Origin: Cryptosporidium bovis
Taxonomy: Eukaryota > Apicomplexa > Conoidasida > Eucoccidiorida > Cryptosporidiidae
Direction: 5' to 3'
DNA length: 64,000 bases
NCBI GenBank assembly: GCA_009768925.2
Contig: VHIT02000002.1
Span: forward strand, 496,001 to 560,000
Positions 28,309 to 38,626 of the stretch are shown here, in pieces. The notes under the pieces are model-generated. The model worked only from the letters and a program-made list of their open reading frames with translations. It ran no database searches and was not told where the DNA came from. Position 1 is the first letter of the stretch, and the number at the start of each line of letters is the position of its first letter. A program made the position numbers and the translations under genes.

Positions 28309-31300
28309 TTATTCGTTGCAGTATGACGAATATACTCTATTTTTATCTTCAATCTTAACATTTTTTAGTAGTTCAACAGCAAAATCTAATGCATTCTTTT
28401 TTGAATCTGCGAATTTAATGTATTTTCTATCAATTGGGAAGCTCCAGGTATTGTAGTAATTTTTCATTTTGTTATATTTCGTATCTATTAATACCTGCTT
28501 TTTATTTAAAAGAGAGGAAAAAATGTGTCCGTGAAGCCTGTCTGTAATTAATACTTTACCTTGTAGAATAAACTCTAGACCCCTGCAAAACCTTTCTAAA
28601 GATATTCCTAGTGAAAAAATTTCGAAGTTATTCTCTGACGTAATGTTATTATTGCTGGCCCATTTCAATAAATCAAAAGAATGTCCACTAATGTGACTTT
28701 CAAATCTTTTCCTGCCCATAGCGACTCCACTAAAGTACCTTGTTGGTAAATAATTTGTCCAATCACCTACAATTATACTTGAATTCCCATATGAAAGTAA
28801 AATTTCTGTATTGTTTCTCCTTCCTGATTCTCTGTCTTCTCTATTTAACCAAACAATATCAGTTGAATAACTTTTCATTTTCATACTTATAGATTTTACA
28901 TTATTTAGGATTATAAGTGAGGTTACGATATCAGGTGTAAGAAATATTTTTGTATTGTATATGTCATATCCCAGCTTTGTCTCTTTTTTTTTAATAATTT
29001 TTTCTATATAATGAAATGAAAACAAATCTCGCAAAAAAATAGTCAATTTTCCGTTTATGAAAAGGTAATCTGAATCAAACTTTTCATCATTCTTCACTGT
29101 GACAGACTGTGGGAAAATCACTTTCTCAAACTCTTTGAACCTTTCAACAACCTCCTTTCTCTCAGCCTCGTATTTTGGCCAAAGATCACCAATATTTCCT
29201 CCACCAGTGATGAATATTACTGGCTTCTTATTTAAATTATTTGCAATTTCATATGCCTCATTTAAGCTACAGCTTTTATGTGATCTATTAGAAGTACAAT
29301 AATATATTATTTTTATCTTGAAAAACTCTGTAACAACAAATTGACTCCAATTTATCCCTGCATCACCTTTATTTTCATGGTCAGCAAGCCCAAATACAAT
29401 TCCATGCTCGACATTTCTTAATATATTGGCAAGTATAGCCACCATTATTTTTCCTTGAACAGTAAAATTATTGGATATATTATTATACATATTCATTGAT
29501 TCAGAAAGGAAAGTTGGTTTTTTACCAGAAAGATACATCAATATATTTGGGTATTTCAAAAACCAGTCATCAAGTTTAACTATTTCCCTCAATCGTTCTT
29601 CGTTAAAGTGATCATTATAGCTCTCTATAAATGTATTATTTCCGTAATTTATTATTCTGTGATCCTATCAATTTTAATTCTGATAATAATAAGTTCAAAG
29701 TTGGAATAATGAAGCAAAACTATCGGGTAGATTGCATACTTAACTTACCAAAGACGGTTTATTATTTGCAGGTATTATACAGGAACATGTATATGAAATA
29801 ACCCAACCGAAAATAATGAATAATCCGGAAATTCCAATTGATGCTGCATATGGATATTTATCTTTATTTTCATTTTCAACTTTGTTTAATACTTTGTCTT
29901 TATTTTCAATGGGTGAGTTGCTTTCTGATTTAGATTTACAAAAGGTCGCCCTCAAGTTTATACATTTTTTATTTGTATTGTTCTTTTTTGAAAAATGTAT
30001 ACCTAATATTGCGAGGATACTTCCAATAATTTGAATAGGAGGTGGTGCTGTACAATTAATTAGTTCAGCTGTTAATACAATAATAGCCCTCTTTGCTAAA
30101 TTGAAGTATGCATGTACAACTGGGCTTCCAACTAGTTTCAAAAAAGCCAAAGATGAGAAGTTGTATGTTGCATGAAAGAAACCACTGATCATTAATGGAA
30201 GAATTGGAACATTTAAAGAAAATTTTCCAAACAATAAGGTCAACACCGTGAATATTAATAAAGATGAAATCATTCCCCAGAATGACAATATTGTGAATGT
30301 ATCTACTGCTTTCTCATTCTTACTTGAGGAGGAAATAATGACGTTTCTTAGTGAAATAGTTAATGCACCAATAACTGCTAATAAAACACTATATATTAGC
30401 GCTTTTGAAGGTGTTGCTTTCCCTGTTAGTGTTGAAGTGACTACAAGTACTATTCCAGCTGTACTTATTGAAAATGAAGCTACTTCTCTAAGAGTTATTT
30501 TACGTTTTTGTATTAAAAATGCCAAAATAGTAGTCAAAATCAATTCGCTACACTTTATTATTTGAACCAGCATTACTTTACCACCACCAAGTGCAGTATT
30601 AGCACAAATGTTTGCAATTGCATATAAAACTGACGAAAATAATAATTCATTTGTACCCCACCATCTCTTTTTTGTCTCAAGCTTAGTTTTTTCTTCAGAC
30701 ACCTCAAATTCTTCGTATGTTACTACCTTTTTTGCTATTATTTCCTTCTCTATTTTAAGTTCTATAGGATATTCTATATTACGAGAAAATGTACACTGAT
30801 TATAACTTTTATTAATTTCTTTAAATATTATATCTGAATTTTCATCGTTATTGCTTTCATTAATCTCAATTTCGTCTTTACTACCTTGAAGTATTTTTTT
30901 GATAGAGGAACTTTCTTCATTTAAAATATAACTACTAGATAATGACATTTGTGTTTCATTTTTTTGCTCAATTTTGTTTTCACACGTACTTTCTGTCACA
31001 CTTCCGTCAAAATTTGAATCTCTATAACTATTGTTGTATTCATTGGGTTCTTTTACACCTTTATTAATATTCTTTATTTTTATTATCCCACAAATGAGTA
31101 TTCCGGTAGAAGCTGCGATTAACAATTGTACTACTGTTAAGAAAGAACCGTATATTATTCTTGAAGTAATAGATTCATTTTCGTTTAATTTATTTAAAGA
31201 TTTTTTCGTAAAAATGGAGTGTAGTGCAGAACCGACTGTCCATCCAAGAATCGTAATGGTCTCTATGCTCACACCCTTTATTATTCTACGAGTATTTGAA

Positions 31301-31320
31301 CCGATAGTCAAATTGACCAT
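28309..31320 (-). CDS. fusion: triose-phosphate/PEP translocator-family carrier + polysaccharide pyruvyl transferase-like enzyme
   Basis: Exon 1 is 31320-29749 and exon 2 is 29664-28309, with an 84-base intron (GTAAGT...GATAG), phase 0, giving 975 residues. Residues 20-444 form a ten-helix carrier of the plastid phosphate translocator family, with candidate phosphate ligands K256 (IIKCSEL), Y386 (HATYNFSS) and K410-R411 (NLAKRA). A charged loop separates helices 2 and 3. An eleventh helix (491-515) precedes residues 525-975, which carry pyruvyl transferase marks: HENKGDAG (620-627), GGGNIGDLWP (677-686), FPQSV and TDRLHGHIF (898-906). The enzyme frame begins directly after a stop codon and lacks any ATG before residue 567, so a separate start is unlikely. 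An open frame upstream to 31473 uses no ATG until 31452. I chose the ATG at 31320 because TGCATGC sites lie upstream of it. PEP is the known donor of the enzyme family. Confidence 0.75.
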
Positions 31321-31437
31321 TTTAACATTGGATATCACACAAAGAAAAGTCCACACAATTTCAATAAGAAGAGAATAAGTCTCATGAAAAATGCCTTTCA
31401 AATTGCACTTAGGTAGCAAATGTGGGGAGAAGACAAT

Positions 31438-31453
31438 TGCATGCGAATGCATG
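31438..31453. promoter_or_regulatory. paired TGCATGC / TGCATG sites
   Basis: TGCATGC at 31438-31444 and TGCATG at 31448-31453 lie between the upstream gene's stop and the chosen fusion start at 31320. TGCATGC-type sites are known apicomplexan AP2 targets. Their presence supports this stretch being promoter rather than coding. Confidence 0.4.
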
Positions 31454-31484
31454 AAAATTAATTTATGGTACAAAAAAATAACTT

Positions 31485-34400
31485 CTAGTCAAGCTTACTA
31501 ACTTGTCGTGGCTTTGGTGGTGGAGCGAAACTAAATTGTGTATTATTACTAGGTAAGCTATTTGTATTATCGGAATTAATCAAAAGAGAGGAAAACCCCT
31601 TGAAATTCGTGGAGGGAGTGAAACCACTGGTTTGAACTTCATTCATAGGTTGAGAAGAAAACGGTATTGCTGGAGACAGCTTCTCCTGGGTCATTCCAAA
31701 CGAAAAAGAACTATTTGAACATAAACTTGACAACAAAGGCTGATTTTGGGAATCGGTCTGCCTCTGGTCACTAGGAGTATTAGAGGTGAATGGACCATCT
31801 ATTAAAAATTGTGAAGAACCAAACCCAGATACTGTTGGAACAGGAGAACTGTTAGAATGAGTTTTGATTCCTCCAAATATTCCACCCAAACCAGCGGTTT
31901 TTGAAAACGAATTACTAGATTCGTTTGGATCTGCTGCACCAAATGTTAAATAGGGTAAAATTGAAAAATTAGAAGGAACTTTATTTAATTCACTTTCATT
32001 GATTAGTTTATTTATGGAGCTATTACTCGACTGTATCTGATTTACCAATTCTCTATGATCATTATTCTGTTTAATAATGGGAGTTTTTAGTTCTAAATCA
32101 GTCGAACTAGGCTCAAATATATTATTTGGCGTTTTGATTTCAGTTGGAAATCCAAGTGAACTTCCAGGTACCTTCAAATCTCGATTTTCATTTAATTTAG
32201 TGTAAAGCGAGCTCTTTGGAAAGTCCTCATTGTGTATGGTTGGAATATCAACTACACTCTCAATTTTTCCATTTCTATCACCACAAATTTCAGTGTTCAA
32301 AAAGGAAGTTGTACTAGTTGGTTTTTCAAGACAATTGACACTTCCAGTTGAAAATAATGTAGGATAAAAATTTTCATTTAGTGAAGCAGAGTTATCATCA
32401 ACTTCTTTTAAATTATTTTCCAACTTCTCAATGCTGTCGTTTTTAATAAAGGGAATGTCGCATACTGGGTTATGATTCTGAGTATCATCAACAAGGTTGT
32501 CCTCGTAATTTTCTGGTTGATCAAATAGTATTTTCTGCTTTAGTTCTAGTTCGGTAAAAGATTCAATAACATTATTTGAGTCCCTGAACACTTCTAACTT
32601 TTCCATATGACTAATATTTTCCGAGTCATTTTCTTTAATAGCTGAATCAAAATCTTGAAATTTTTTTTCGTTTGGAATTGGTGAAATAGGTTTAAGATCG
32701 AATGATAATACTGTGTCATTGTTTTTTGATTGTAAATTTACATTCTCGAAGATTAAACTCGATGATTCAGAGGGATTTACCTTATCGTAGGATGATTCTG
32801 AAGCATCAGAATACAGAATCACATCTTCATTATGATGGCTTTTTTCAGAAATACTATTGGTTAATATCAAATTCATTTTTTGTCTATAAAACATATTTTT
32901 TTCTCTGTTTGAATTCTTCATAAGCAAAAGATGAGAAACCATTAGCCTGTCACAATTAGGCTTGAAAGTTCCGCTATTTAAATAAACTGAGTTAATATTA
33001 TTAATTTGCCAGTAGATATTTTTTGGTATAAGGTTTTCCCTTTTCATGAATGAAATTGATCCCTGAATGATATCACATTGATCAATAATCCTTTCTAATT
33101 GTTCATGGCAATTAAACAGTGCCGAATTTATTGCTTCGGTTGATTTATTAGAATAATTGGTCATGTGTGGTGTTGTAGAAAAGCTATGGTTTCCCCTCAA
33201 GGGAGAGTTGTAATCATGTACTAAATTGATGTTCTTCGTTGGATTCCAGTTGAACTCGAAGTAAGGTACCTTTTTAGCTTGCTTTTTTTGAAAAACTGAT
33301 GATTTAGAGCGTAGGTTTAAATATTCTTCCAGTGTAGTGCGAGTAGAATAATAGAAATTTTTCATATAGAAATTTGTTTTTTGTGCAGGGGGAAGGATAA
33401 GCGCATCATTATTTATGAATGATTGCCCCAGAACCTCTTTCTTGGATGAAATAGAATAAGATATATTACTAATAACATCTGAAAGTGAATCAATTCTTCT
33501 TAGTGGTGAATAATTGAACTTGTTAATATTGTCATTCCTATAAAGTTTATCTGGATTTCGAACAGCTCTTACACTAGAAGAAATGTCGACTCCCTGTAGT
33601 TCATAATCCTTTTGATCATTCGAAGAATAGTCAAAAGAACCATCATTTTGTCCGAGTAAAGAAATTGGAATAGAAGGAGGTAATAAAATATTGTTCGATC
33701 CTGGACAGTTTACTCTTAAATTCAGTCTTTGACAGAGCTTTGAAACCTGTGAAATTCTAGACGCAAGTTTAAGACACTGTTTCCCCGTAATTGAAATCGA
33801 CTCTACCATTTTACACAAGTCTGGCGCATCAGAGCTCCTAATGAAATCATACAAGATGCTATTGTTAACGTAAAATAGAATCGATACTTGATTTGAAGTT
33901 AATTCATTCCTCCTGAACTTTATTCTTAATTTTTCAAAATTAGAATTTTTGTATATTTTTTCCGGGAATTTTTTTATAATTCCAAAATATATTCTTCGAA
34001 GTTGTCTTTCAAGATCAGAAACACAACTATATTTATTGAGTAATTCAACAAATTGCTCGTCATTTAGCTTAAACGGGGAGAAATCCTTGATAAAACGGTC
34101 TATATTACCGAATATATTTGGAGTTGAGCTGTTTAAAGAGTTAATCATTTCATAAACAAATTTAAATTTATTTTCCAGTGATTTTATATTATTCTCAATT
34201 TTTGAAAGTACATCGAAAATATTGGAACCCGAATTATTCAAATTCCCAATTTTAGACACACACTTCCCAAGGTCATTTAAAAAGTAATCTGTATTGGGAT
34301 ATTCCTCGTTATCCTGCTCAACATGCAAGGATTTTTTAGTATTCTGATCAAGGTAATATTTAAATTCATCATTCAAAGTATCAATATAAAAATCTTTTTC

Positions 34401-35786
34401 ATTCGTTTTTTCACAAAATACGGCTTCATAATTAATAATAGATTTGATGTTGTCTTCTTGGTATTCTATTTTACTTAATTTCGAACTTGAAATGAAATGA
34501 GCAATAATTCCACCATCAGTTTGAGAAATCAAAATAATAGGTGGGTTTTTTATTTGAGGAGAATCAAGAGCTAATTTCGGGTCTCTAATTGAGCTTTTAC
34601 TAGAGGTACATATTACAGCATCAAATATTCCTGTCTCATAATCTGTGCAATTAATGTCATAACCCTCTGACATACCAAGCCTAAACCATTGTTGAGAACC
34701 AAGTTCTTCATTTGAGGTAATGTATGACTCATTGCATGTAAAAAGTATCATCTGTGAGAAAACGGAAGTGCCCATAAAAAGTATTTCCCATTCTTTCACC
34801 CAAATAGCAATACAATTTATTGTATCCAACCTGCAAAAATCACTGGGAATATTATCAAAACTCAAGTCGTTTATTGAATATGAAGAAATACTAATGTTAG
34901 TTGGTGAATCTATTACAAAGAAAATAATATATCCATCAATGCAATCTCTTCCTCCAACTAAAGTTAATGACAAATAATCTTTTCTTTTTCCATTGAGAAA
35001 CTTTAAACATGAAATATTAAAGTGATCCAGATAATTTTCGGGGTCTAACTCTATGTGATTTATGAAGGCACTTTCTTTAATAGGTCTAAGTATTTCTAAT
35101 ATTGAGAAAACGAAGGAACTGGGAATTATAAATATTTCCGTTTCAAATGAAATCGTATCATATAATTCGTTTGTCAGTACGACAATACACTTTCTTTCCT
35201 CTGTGGCAAATACTAAAGAAATTTTCTGATTATTTTTTTCACAAGACTCGATAAACTTAAAACTGTAATTGTTACTCTCGATCTTAAATTGGACTTTGGA
35301 AAATTTTTTCTTCATGTGATCATAACGATAAATAAAACAATTTCCATCTACATCAATAATTACGATATCATTTTTTTCAGTCCAACATACTTCTCGAGGA
35401 TCTCTATGATCAATTTTATTCCATTCATTAAATTCATTTACATTAAGTAGATCATACAAAGCTACTCCAAAATTCCCAGTTAGAGTTAAAATTGTCGACG
35501 AATAGTCGAGAAGGATATTTGATATTGAAAAAGAGCACGACAATTTGTAATCTAAGACAAGACAGCCTTTCAAGTCAACTGAATTCAGTTCAAGACACAT
35601 GGATTCACCAAGGTTCTCGAGGATACCATCCATGTTATATATCAGCACTTGATTTCTTTCTGCAACAATTATATACCTCAGTTTGTTGCATACTAATATT
35701 TTCGATCCCTCCTGTGACTCAAACCTCAATTTTGGGCCATGAATAAATTTCACAGAAGCAACATCGTCGTATGTTGACACCTCCAT
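31485..35786 (-). CDS. NUP214: NUP214/Nup159-like FG nucleoporin
   Basis: 1433 residues from the first ATG (35786). The frame is open further upstream but has no ATG there. The N-terminal 400 residues look like a beta-propeller: SKILVCNKLRYIIVAERNQV followed by IYNMDG resembles the NUP214 first blade (LAVSNKYGLVFAG...LQIF). A helical, possibly coiled-coil middle (about 520-720) is followed by a long Ser/Asn-rich region. The C-terminal 200 residues hold scattered FG dipeptides (LTFGAAD, IFGGIK, SGFGSS, SFSFGMT). NUP214/Nup159 sits on the cytoplasmic face of the pore and recruits the mRNA-export helicase DBP5. FG repeats are sparse for the family, so the name is probable rather than certain. 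Confidence 0.65.
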   Translation of the reverse strand: MEVSTYDDVASVKFIHGPKLRFESQEGSKILVCNKLRYIIVAERNQVLIYNMDGILENLGESMCLELNSVDLKGCLVLDYKLSCSFSISNILLDYSSTILTLTGNFGVALYDLLNVNEFNEWNKIDHRDPREVCWTEKNDIVIIDVDGNCFIYRYDHMKKKFSKVQFKIESNNYSFKFIESCEKNNQKISLVFATEERKCIVVLTNELYDTISFETEIFIIPSSFVFSILEILRPIKESAFINHIELDPENYLDHFNISCLKFLNGKRKDYLSLTLVGGRDCIDGYIIFFVIDSPTNISISSYSINDLSFDNIPSDFCRLDTINCIAIWVKEWEILFMGTSVFSQMILFTCNESYITSNEELGSQQWFRLGMSEGYDINCTDYETGIFDAVICTSSKSSIRDPKLALDSPQIKNPPIILISQTDGGIIAHFISSSKLSKIEYQEDNIKSIINYEAVFCEKTNEKDFYIDTLNDEFKYYLDQNTKKSLHVEQDNEEYPNTDYFLNDLGKCVSKIGNLNNSGSNIFDVLSKIENNIKSLENKFKFVYEMINSLNSSTPNIFGNIDRFIKDFSPFKLNDEQFVELLNKYSCVSDLERQLRRIYFGIIKKFPEKIYKNSNFEKLRIKFRRNELTSNQVSILFYVNNSILYDFIRSSDAPDLCKMVESISITGKQCLKLASRISQVSKLCQRLNLRVNCPGSNNILLPPSIPISLLGQNDGSFDYSSNDQKDYELQGVDISSSVRAVRNPDKLYRNDNINKFNYSPLRRIDSLSDVISNISYSISSKKEVLGQSFINNDALILPPAQKTNFYMKNFYYSTRTTLEEYLNLRSKSSVFQKKQAKKVPYFEFNWNPTKNINLVHDYNSPLRGNHSFSTTPHMTNYSNKSTEAINSALFNCHEQLERIIDQCDIIQGSISFMKRENLIPKNIYWQINNINSVYLNSGTFKPNCDRLMVSHLLLMKNSNREKNMFYRQKMNLILTNSISEKSHHNEDVILYSDASESSYDKVNPSESSSLIFENVNLQSKNNDTVLSFDLKPISPIPNEKKFQDFDSAIKENDSENISHMEKLEVFRDSNNVIESFTELELKQKILFDQPENYEDNLVDDTQNHNPVCDIPFIKNDSIEKLENNLKEVDDNSASLNENFYPTLFSTGSVNCLEKPTSTTSFLNTEICGDRNGKIESVVDIPTIHNEDFPKSSLYTKLNENRDLKVPGSSLGFPTEIKTPNNIFEPSSTDLELKTPIIKQNNDHRELVNQIQSSNSSINKLINESELNKVPSNFSILPYLTFGAADPNESSNSFSKTAGLGGIFGGIKTHSNSSPVPTVSGFGSSQFLIDGPFTSNTPSDQRQTDSQNQPLLSSLCSNSSFSFGMTQEKLSPAIPFSSQPMNEVQTSGFTPSTNFKGFSSLLINSDNTNSLPSNNTQFSFAPPPKPRQVSKLD

Positions 35787-35895
35787 CTCACTATAAAGAT
35801 CATGAAAAGGCAAAAATTGCAAAATATCCAAATGTAATTTAATTAAAGGTCTAATATAGTGTTCTAATGGGGAACAAGTTAATAGAAAATGTGGA

Positions 35896-35902
35896 TTACC
35901 GC
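35896..35902 (-). promoter_or_regulatory. GCGGTAA motif
   Basis: In sense orientation 110 bases before the NUP214-like start codon, preceded by a run of A/T in the transcript direction. Member of the recurring set. Confidence 0.4.
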
Positions 35903-35941
35903 CTCAAAAAAAAAAGCCCTAGCATTATTTGTAAGTATGGT

Positions 35942-37681
35942 TCATATGTCCAATCTGGTTATTGAATGACCATATCTCGGAAAATTAAGTTTAGGGCCTT
36001 TTTCCCACCTATCCTCTTGAAAAATGTAAAATAGAGTATCACCCACAGTTTCATCCCTTGTTTGCCCCCCACACATTAGTGCAGTATAGTCATTTAAGGT
36101 TACTGAAGATATCCTCGTATCTGTAAGACCTTGTGGCATTGGATTTCTATAAGTTGTGGTATTGTCCTTTGAATATAACATAACATTTATGAGTTCCCCT
36201 GAATCCAGGATATTGTTATTTCTATCGACCCCACCCCATATACAAACTGTACCATGTAACGAGTATGCGGCAGAACCAGACCTGACTTCTAATAGCTCTA
36301 TATAATCCATGAATTCCCATTGGTTCCTTCTCACATCAAACACCTCAATAGACTTTAACCTTCTATCACCTCTTGTACCCCCAATTATTGCGACTGTGTA
36401 TTGATCCAGTTTCACACATGAAGAAGAGGATCTAGGAACATTTAACGATGGCCCAGGTAACCAATACTTTGATCTCGGATCGTAAAAATCGGTTAACCCA
36501 ATAATATGTTCCCCATCGAACCCACCAATCGCAAAAATCCGCCCATCATTGAGAGTGATGGATGACAAGTTTCTTCTTTTGGTTGACATTGATGGCCCTT
36601 GCCTCCATGAATCTGTTAGCGGGTCATAAATCTCCATAGTTTCAAGTGCTCTGCACTTATTATTATATCCTCCAAATAAAGCACAATTATAGTTGTTTAT
36701 ATCTGAACTAGAACCAAATGCTCTTGGGGTTATCATAGGCCTTACAATACTCCAACCTACGTCTGACTCATTTTCCATATTAAATTTTCCATCATAAATA
36801 GTGGATGGCAGCATTAAAACTTCAGCAGAATCTAGTATATTGTCTCCATTAGATCCGCCGAAAACATATATTAATGAATTATCGAAAAATTTTATCTCGA
36901 AATAATTCATCTCCCTTAACAGATTTAGGCTTGCCTCAGTATTAAGTACTGGTGGAATAGCCTTTTTGTCATCTCTTAAATAATTTAATATTTGTTTAAA
37001 TATATCTGGATCCCTATCGAAAAATATATTGCCGTTTTTATCTTTTTCTATTTCAATTCCAAAAGTTTTACCAGAATAAATTCTTCCTAATATGCCCCCT
37101 TTTGCCTTTCCTTCAGTTAATACTTTTCTTGAGACTTCAAATTTGGTCCCACCAACGTTTAATTCTATTGTAGACCTTGCCAATGAACTCATATCACTAA
37201 TTTTCTCCTTCATTTTCTCTATTTCTAACTTTTCTTTCTTCAGTTCATTTTCAATATTACTCCAGTAATTCGATAATTCTTGTTGTTTCTTATTAAACAA
37301 CTCTTTTTCTTCAAGTAGTTGTCTAAAATTTTCTTTTTTCTCTTTATTTAGGAGTTTTTTCATCGCTAGCGTTTCCTCTTCAATGCCCTTCTCTAGCTTT
37401 TTTATTCTTTCATATTCCGATTTCTTAATACATTCAATTTCCCTAAATAATGATTTCTTTTCCCTCTCAAAACATGTTCTTTCGTGTTCTAGTTTTTCGA
37501 ATTCGCTCAGTAATTTTTTTTCAATCTTTCTTATATGTTCACCGAATATTTCTCTTATTTCACTTGTCATCAATTCAAAGCCATGCAGAACGCCACTAGA
37601 AATATCTTCACCTGAAGAGTGAATATTTGTGGATGTACCACTTATGTTTCCATCCTCGTCATCTTCCTTGTTAGTTTGCAT
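35942..37681 (-). CDS. K13: Kelch13 (K13) orthologue: coiled coil, BTB/POZ, six-blade kelch propeller
   Basis: 579 residues. A predicted coiled coil spans about 43-165 (dense Glu/Lys heptads). A BTB/POZ domain of the T1 type spans 171-263 (IELNVGGTKFEVSRKVLTEG, IFFDRDPDIFKQILNYLRDD). Six kelch blades run from 269 to the end (GG doublets: VFGGSNGD, LFGGYNN, AIGGFDGE, IIGGTRGD, IWGGVDRN, MCGGQTRD). This is the domain order of Plasmodium falciparum K13, the artemisinin-resistance protein at cytostomes. The residue pairs at the resistance positions I can align are conserved: RR before the second blade end (PfK13 R539 region) and C in SSSCVKLDQ (C580 region). The parasite-specific N-terminal extension of PfK13 is absent. 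Confidence 0.92.
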   Translation of the reverse strand: MQTNKEDDEDGNISGTSTNIHSSGEDISSGVLHGFELMTSEIREIFGEHIRKIEKKLLSEFEKLEHERTCFEREKKSLFREIECIKKSEYERIKKLEKGIEEETLAMKKLLNKEKKENFRQLLEEKELFNKKQQELSNYWSNIENELKKEKLEIEKMKEKISDMSSLARSTIELNVGGTKFEVSRKVLTEGKAKGGILGRIYSGKTFGIEIEKDKNGNIFFDRDPDIFKQILNYLRDDKKAIPPVLNTEASLNLLREMNYFEIKFFDNSLIYVFGGSNGDNILDSAEVLMLPSTIYDGKFNMENESDVGWSIVRPMITPRAFGSSSDINNYNCALFGGYNNKCRALETMEIYDPLTDSWRQGPSMSTKRRNLSSITLNDGRIFAIGGFDGEHIIGLTDFYDPRSKYWLPGPSLNVPRSSSSCVKLDQYTVAIIGGTRGDRRLKSIEVFDVRRNQWEFMDYIELLEVRSGSAAYSLHGTVCIWGGVDRNNNILDSGELINVMLYSKDNTTTYRNPMPQGLTDTRISSVTLNDYTALMCGGQTRDETVGDTLFYIFQEDRWEKGPKLNFPRYGHSITRLDI

Positions 37682-38594
37682 TTTAAATTTAGTACCAGAA
37701 AATGTTTCAGGATCTATATTAAGAGTTACTTTCAGGGTTTTAAAAGAGGCTTAAGTGAAGAGGGGGGAGAGGGGAGAAACCGGAAAACTTTTTTTTTGTG
37801 AACGAAACTGCATTTTTCAAATATTGAATTGACAATCTATGCGTAATTTCCGACAAATTAAGTTTCTTTCTTTACGTTTCAAAGGTGACAATTACACATA
37901 AGTGATATATAAAGCATCCAATCAGATTTTTTTTAATCAAAATTAAGTGGTTTATTTTTTCTTTGTTCCAATATTTGATTTAGTTATTGCAGATAGCTGT
38001 TGAACAATTTCTTGACGGTAGCTCAGTAATTTAATCAAAACCTACAGAAATATTTGTATCTGTCTTGTTAATAGTCTTACTGCATAATTAAGCACTCTAT
38101 CTTCTAATCTCTCATTTGGTATTCAAAACCATTATTTTGTTAGTGAGTACTTACAAGTCCATATAATATAGAACAATCTTAAATACTTAGCTTTTTTGTA
38201 AATTATGCATTTTCCACTTTTGAAAACAAGAAAGAAATCATAGAAAAGTAGTTGAACGTTTTCCCTCATAATTATAGTTAAATGAGCTCAATTTTACACT
38301 AGCCTGTAAACAATACCATCATAAATTGTCGGTGATTTTAATAGATATTAATAATCGTAAACTGATAAAGAATATTAACAAAGTAAGTAAAAAGAGATTT
38401 GTATTAAGTATTTCTAAATTTAAAATAATATAAACTTGTATTATTTTTCCTTAAATTCAAGAGAGTTAATTTAATATTTGAAATGCACGCCTAATCACCT
38501 GGAAAAAAATAATGAACAACTCATACAATTCTATGTTAATTCATTTTTTATAAAAATTATTTTCAATAATAGGGTCAGTTGGTTTTTGAAATAA

Positions 38595-38626
38595 TCTCAA
38601 GGTTTTGTAAACTTGAGACGTTTTTT
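38595..38626 (+). other. hairpin followed by T-run
   Basis: TCTCAAG (38595-38601) and CTTGAGA (38612-38618) form a perfect seven-pair stem with a ten-base loop, followed at 38621 by six T. This looks like the 3' end of an RNA polymerase III transcript, but no box A/B pair or RNA family is recognised upstream. Confidence 0.25.

Noticed and set aside
31321-31473. N-terminal extension of the fusion protein to 31473
   Set aside because: The frame opens with TTG. Promoter-like TGCATG sites lie here and the carrier's first helix starts after the ATG at 31320.
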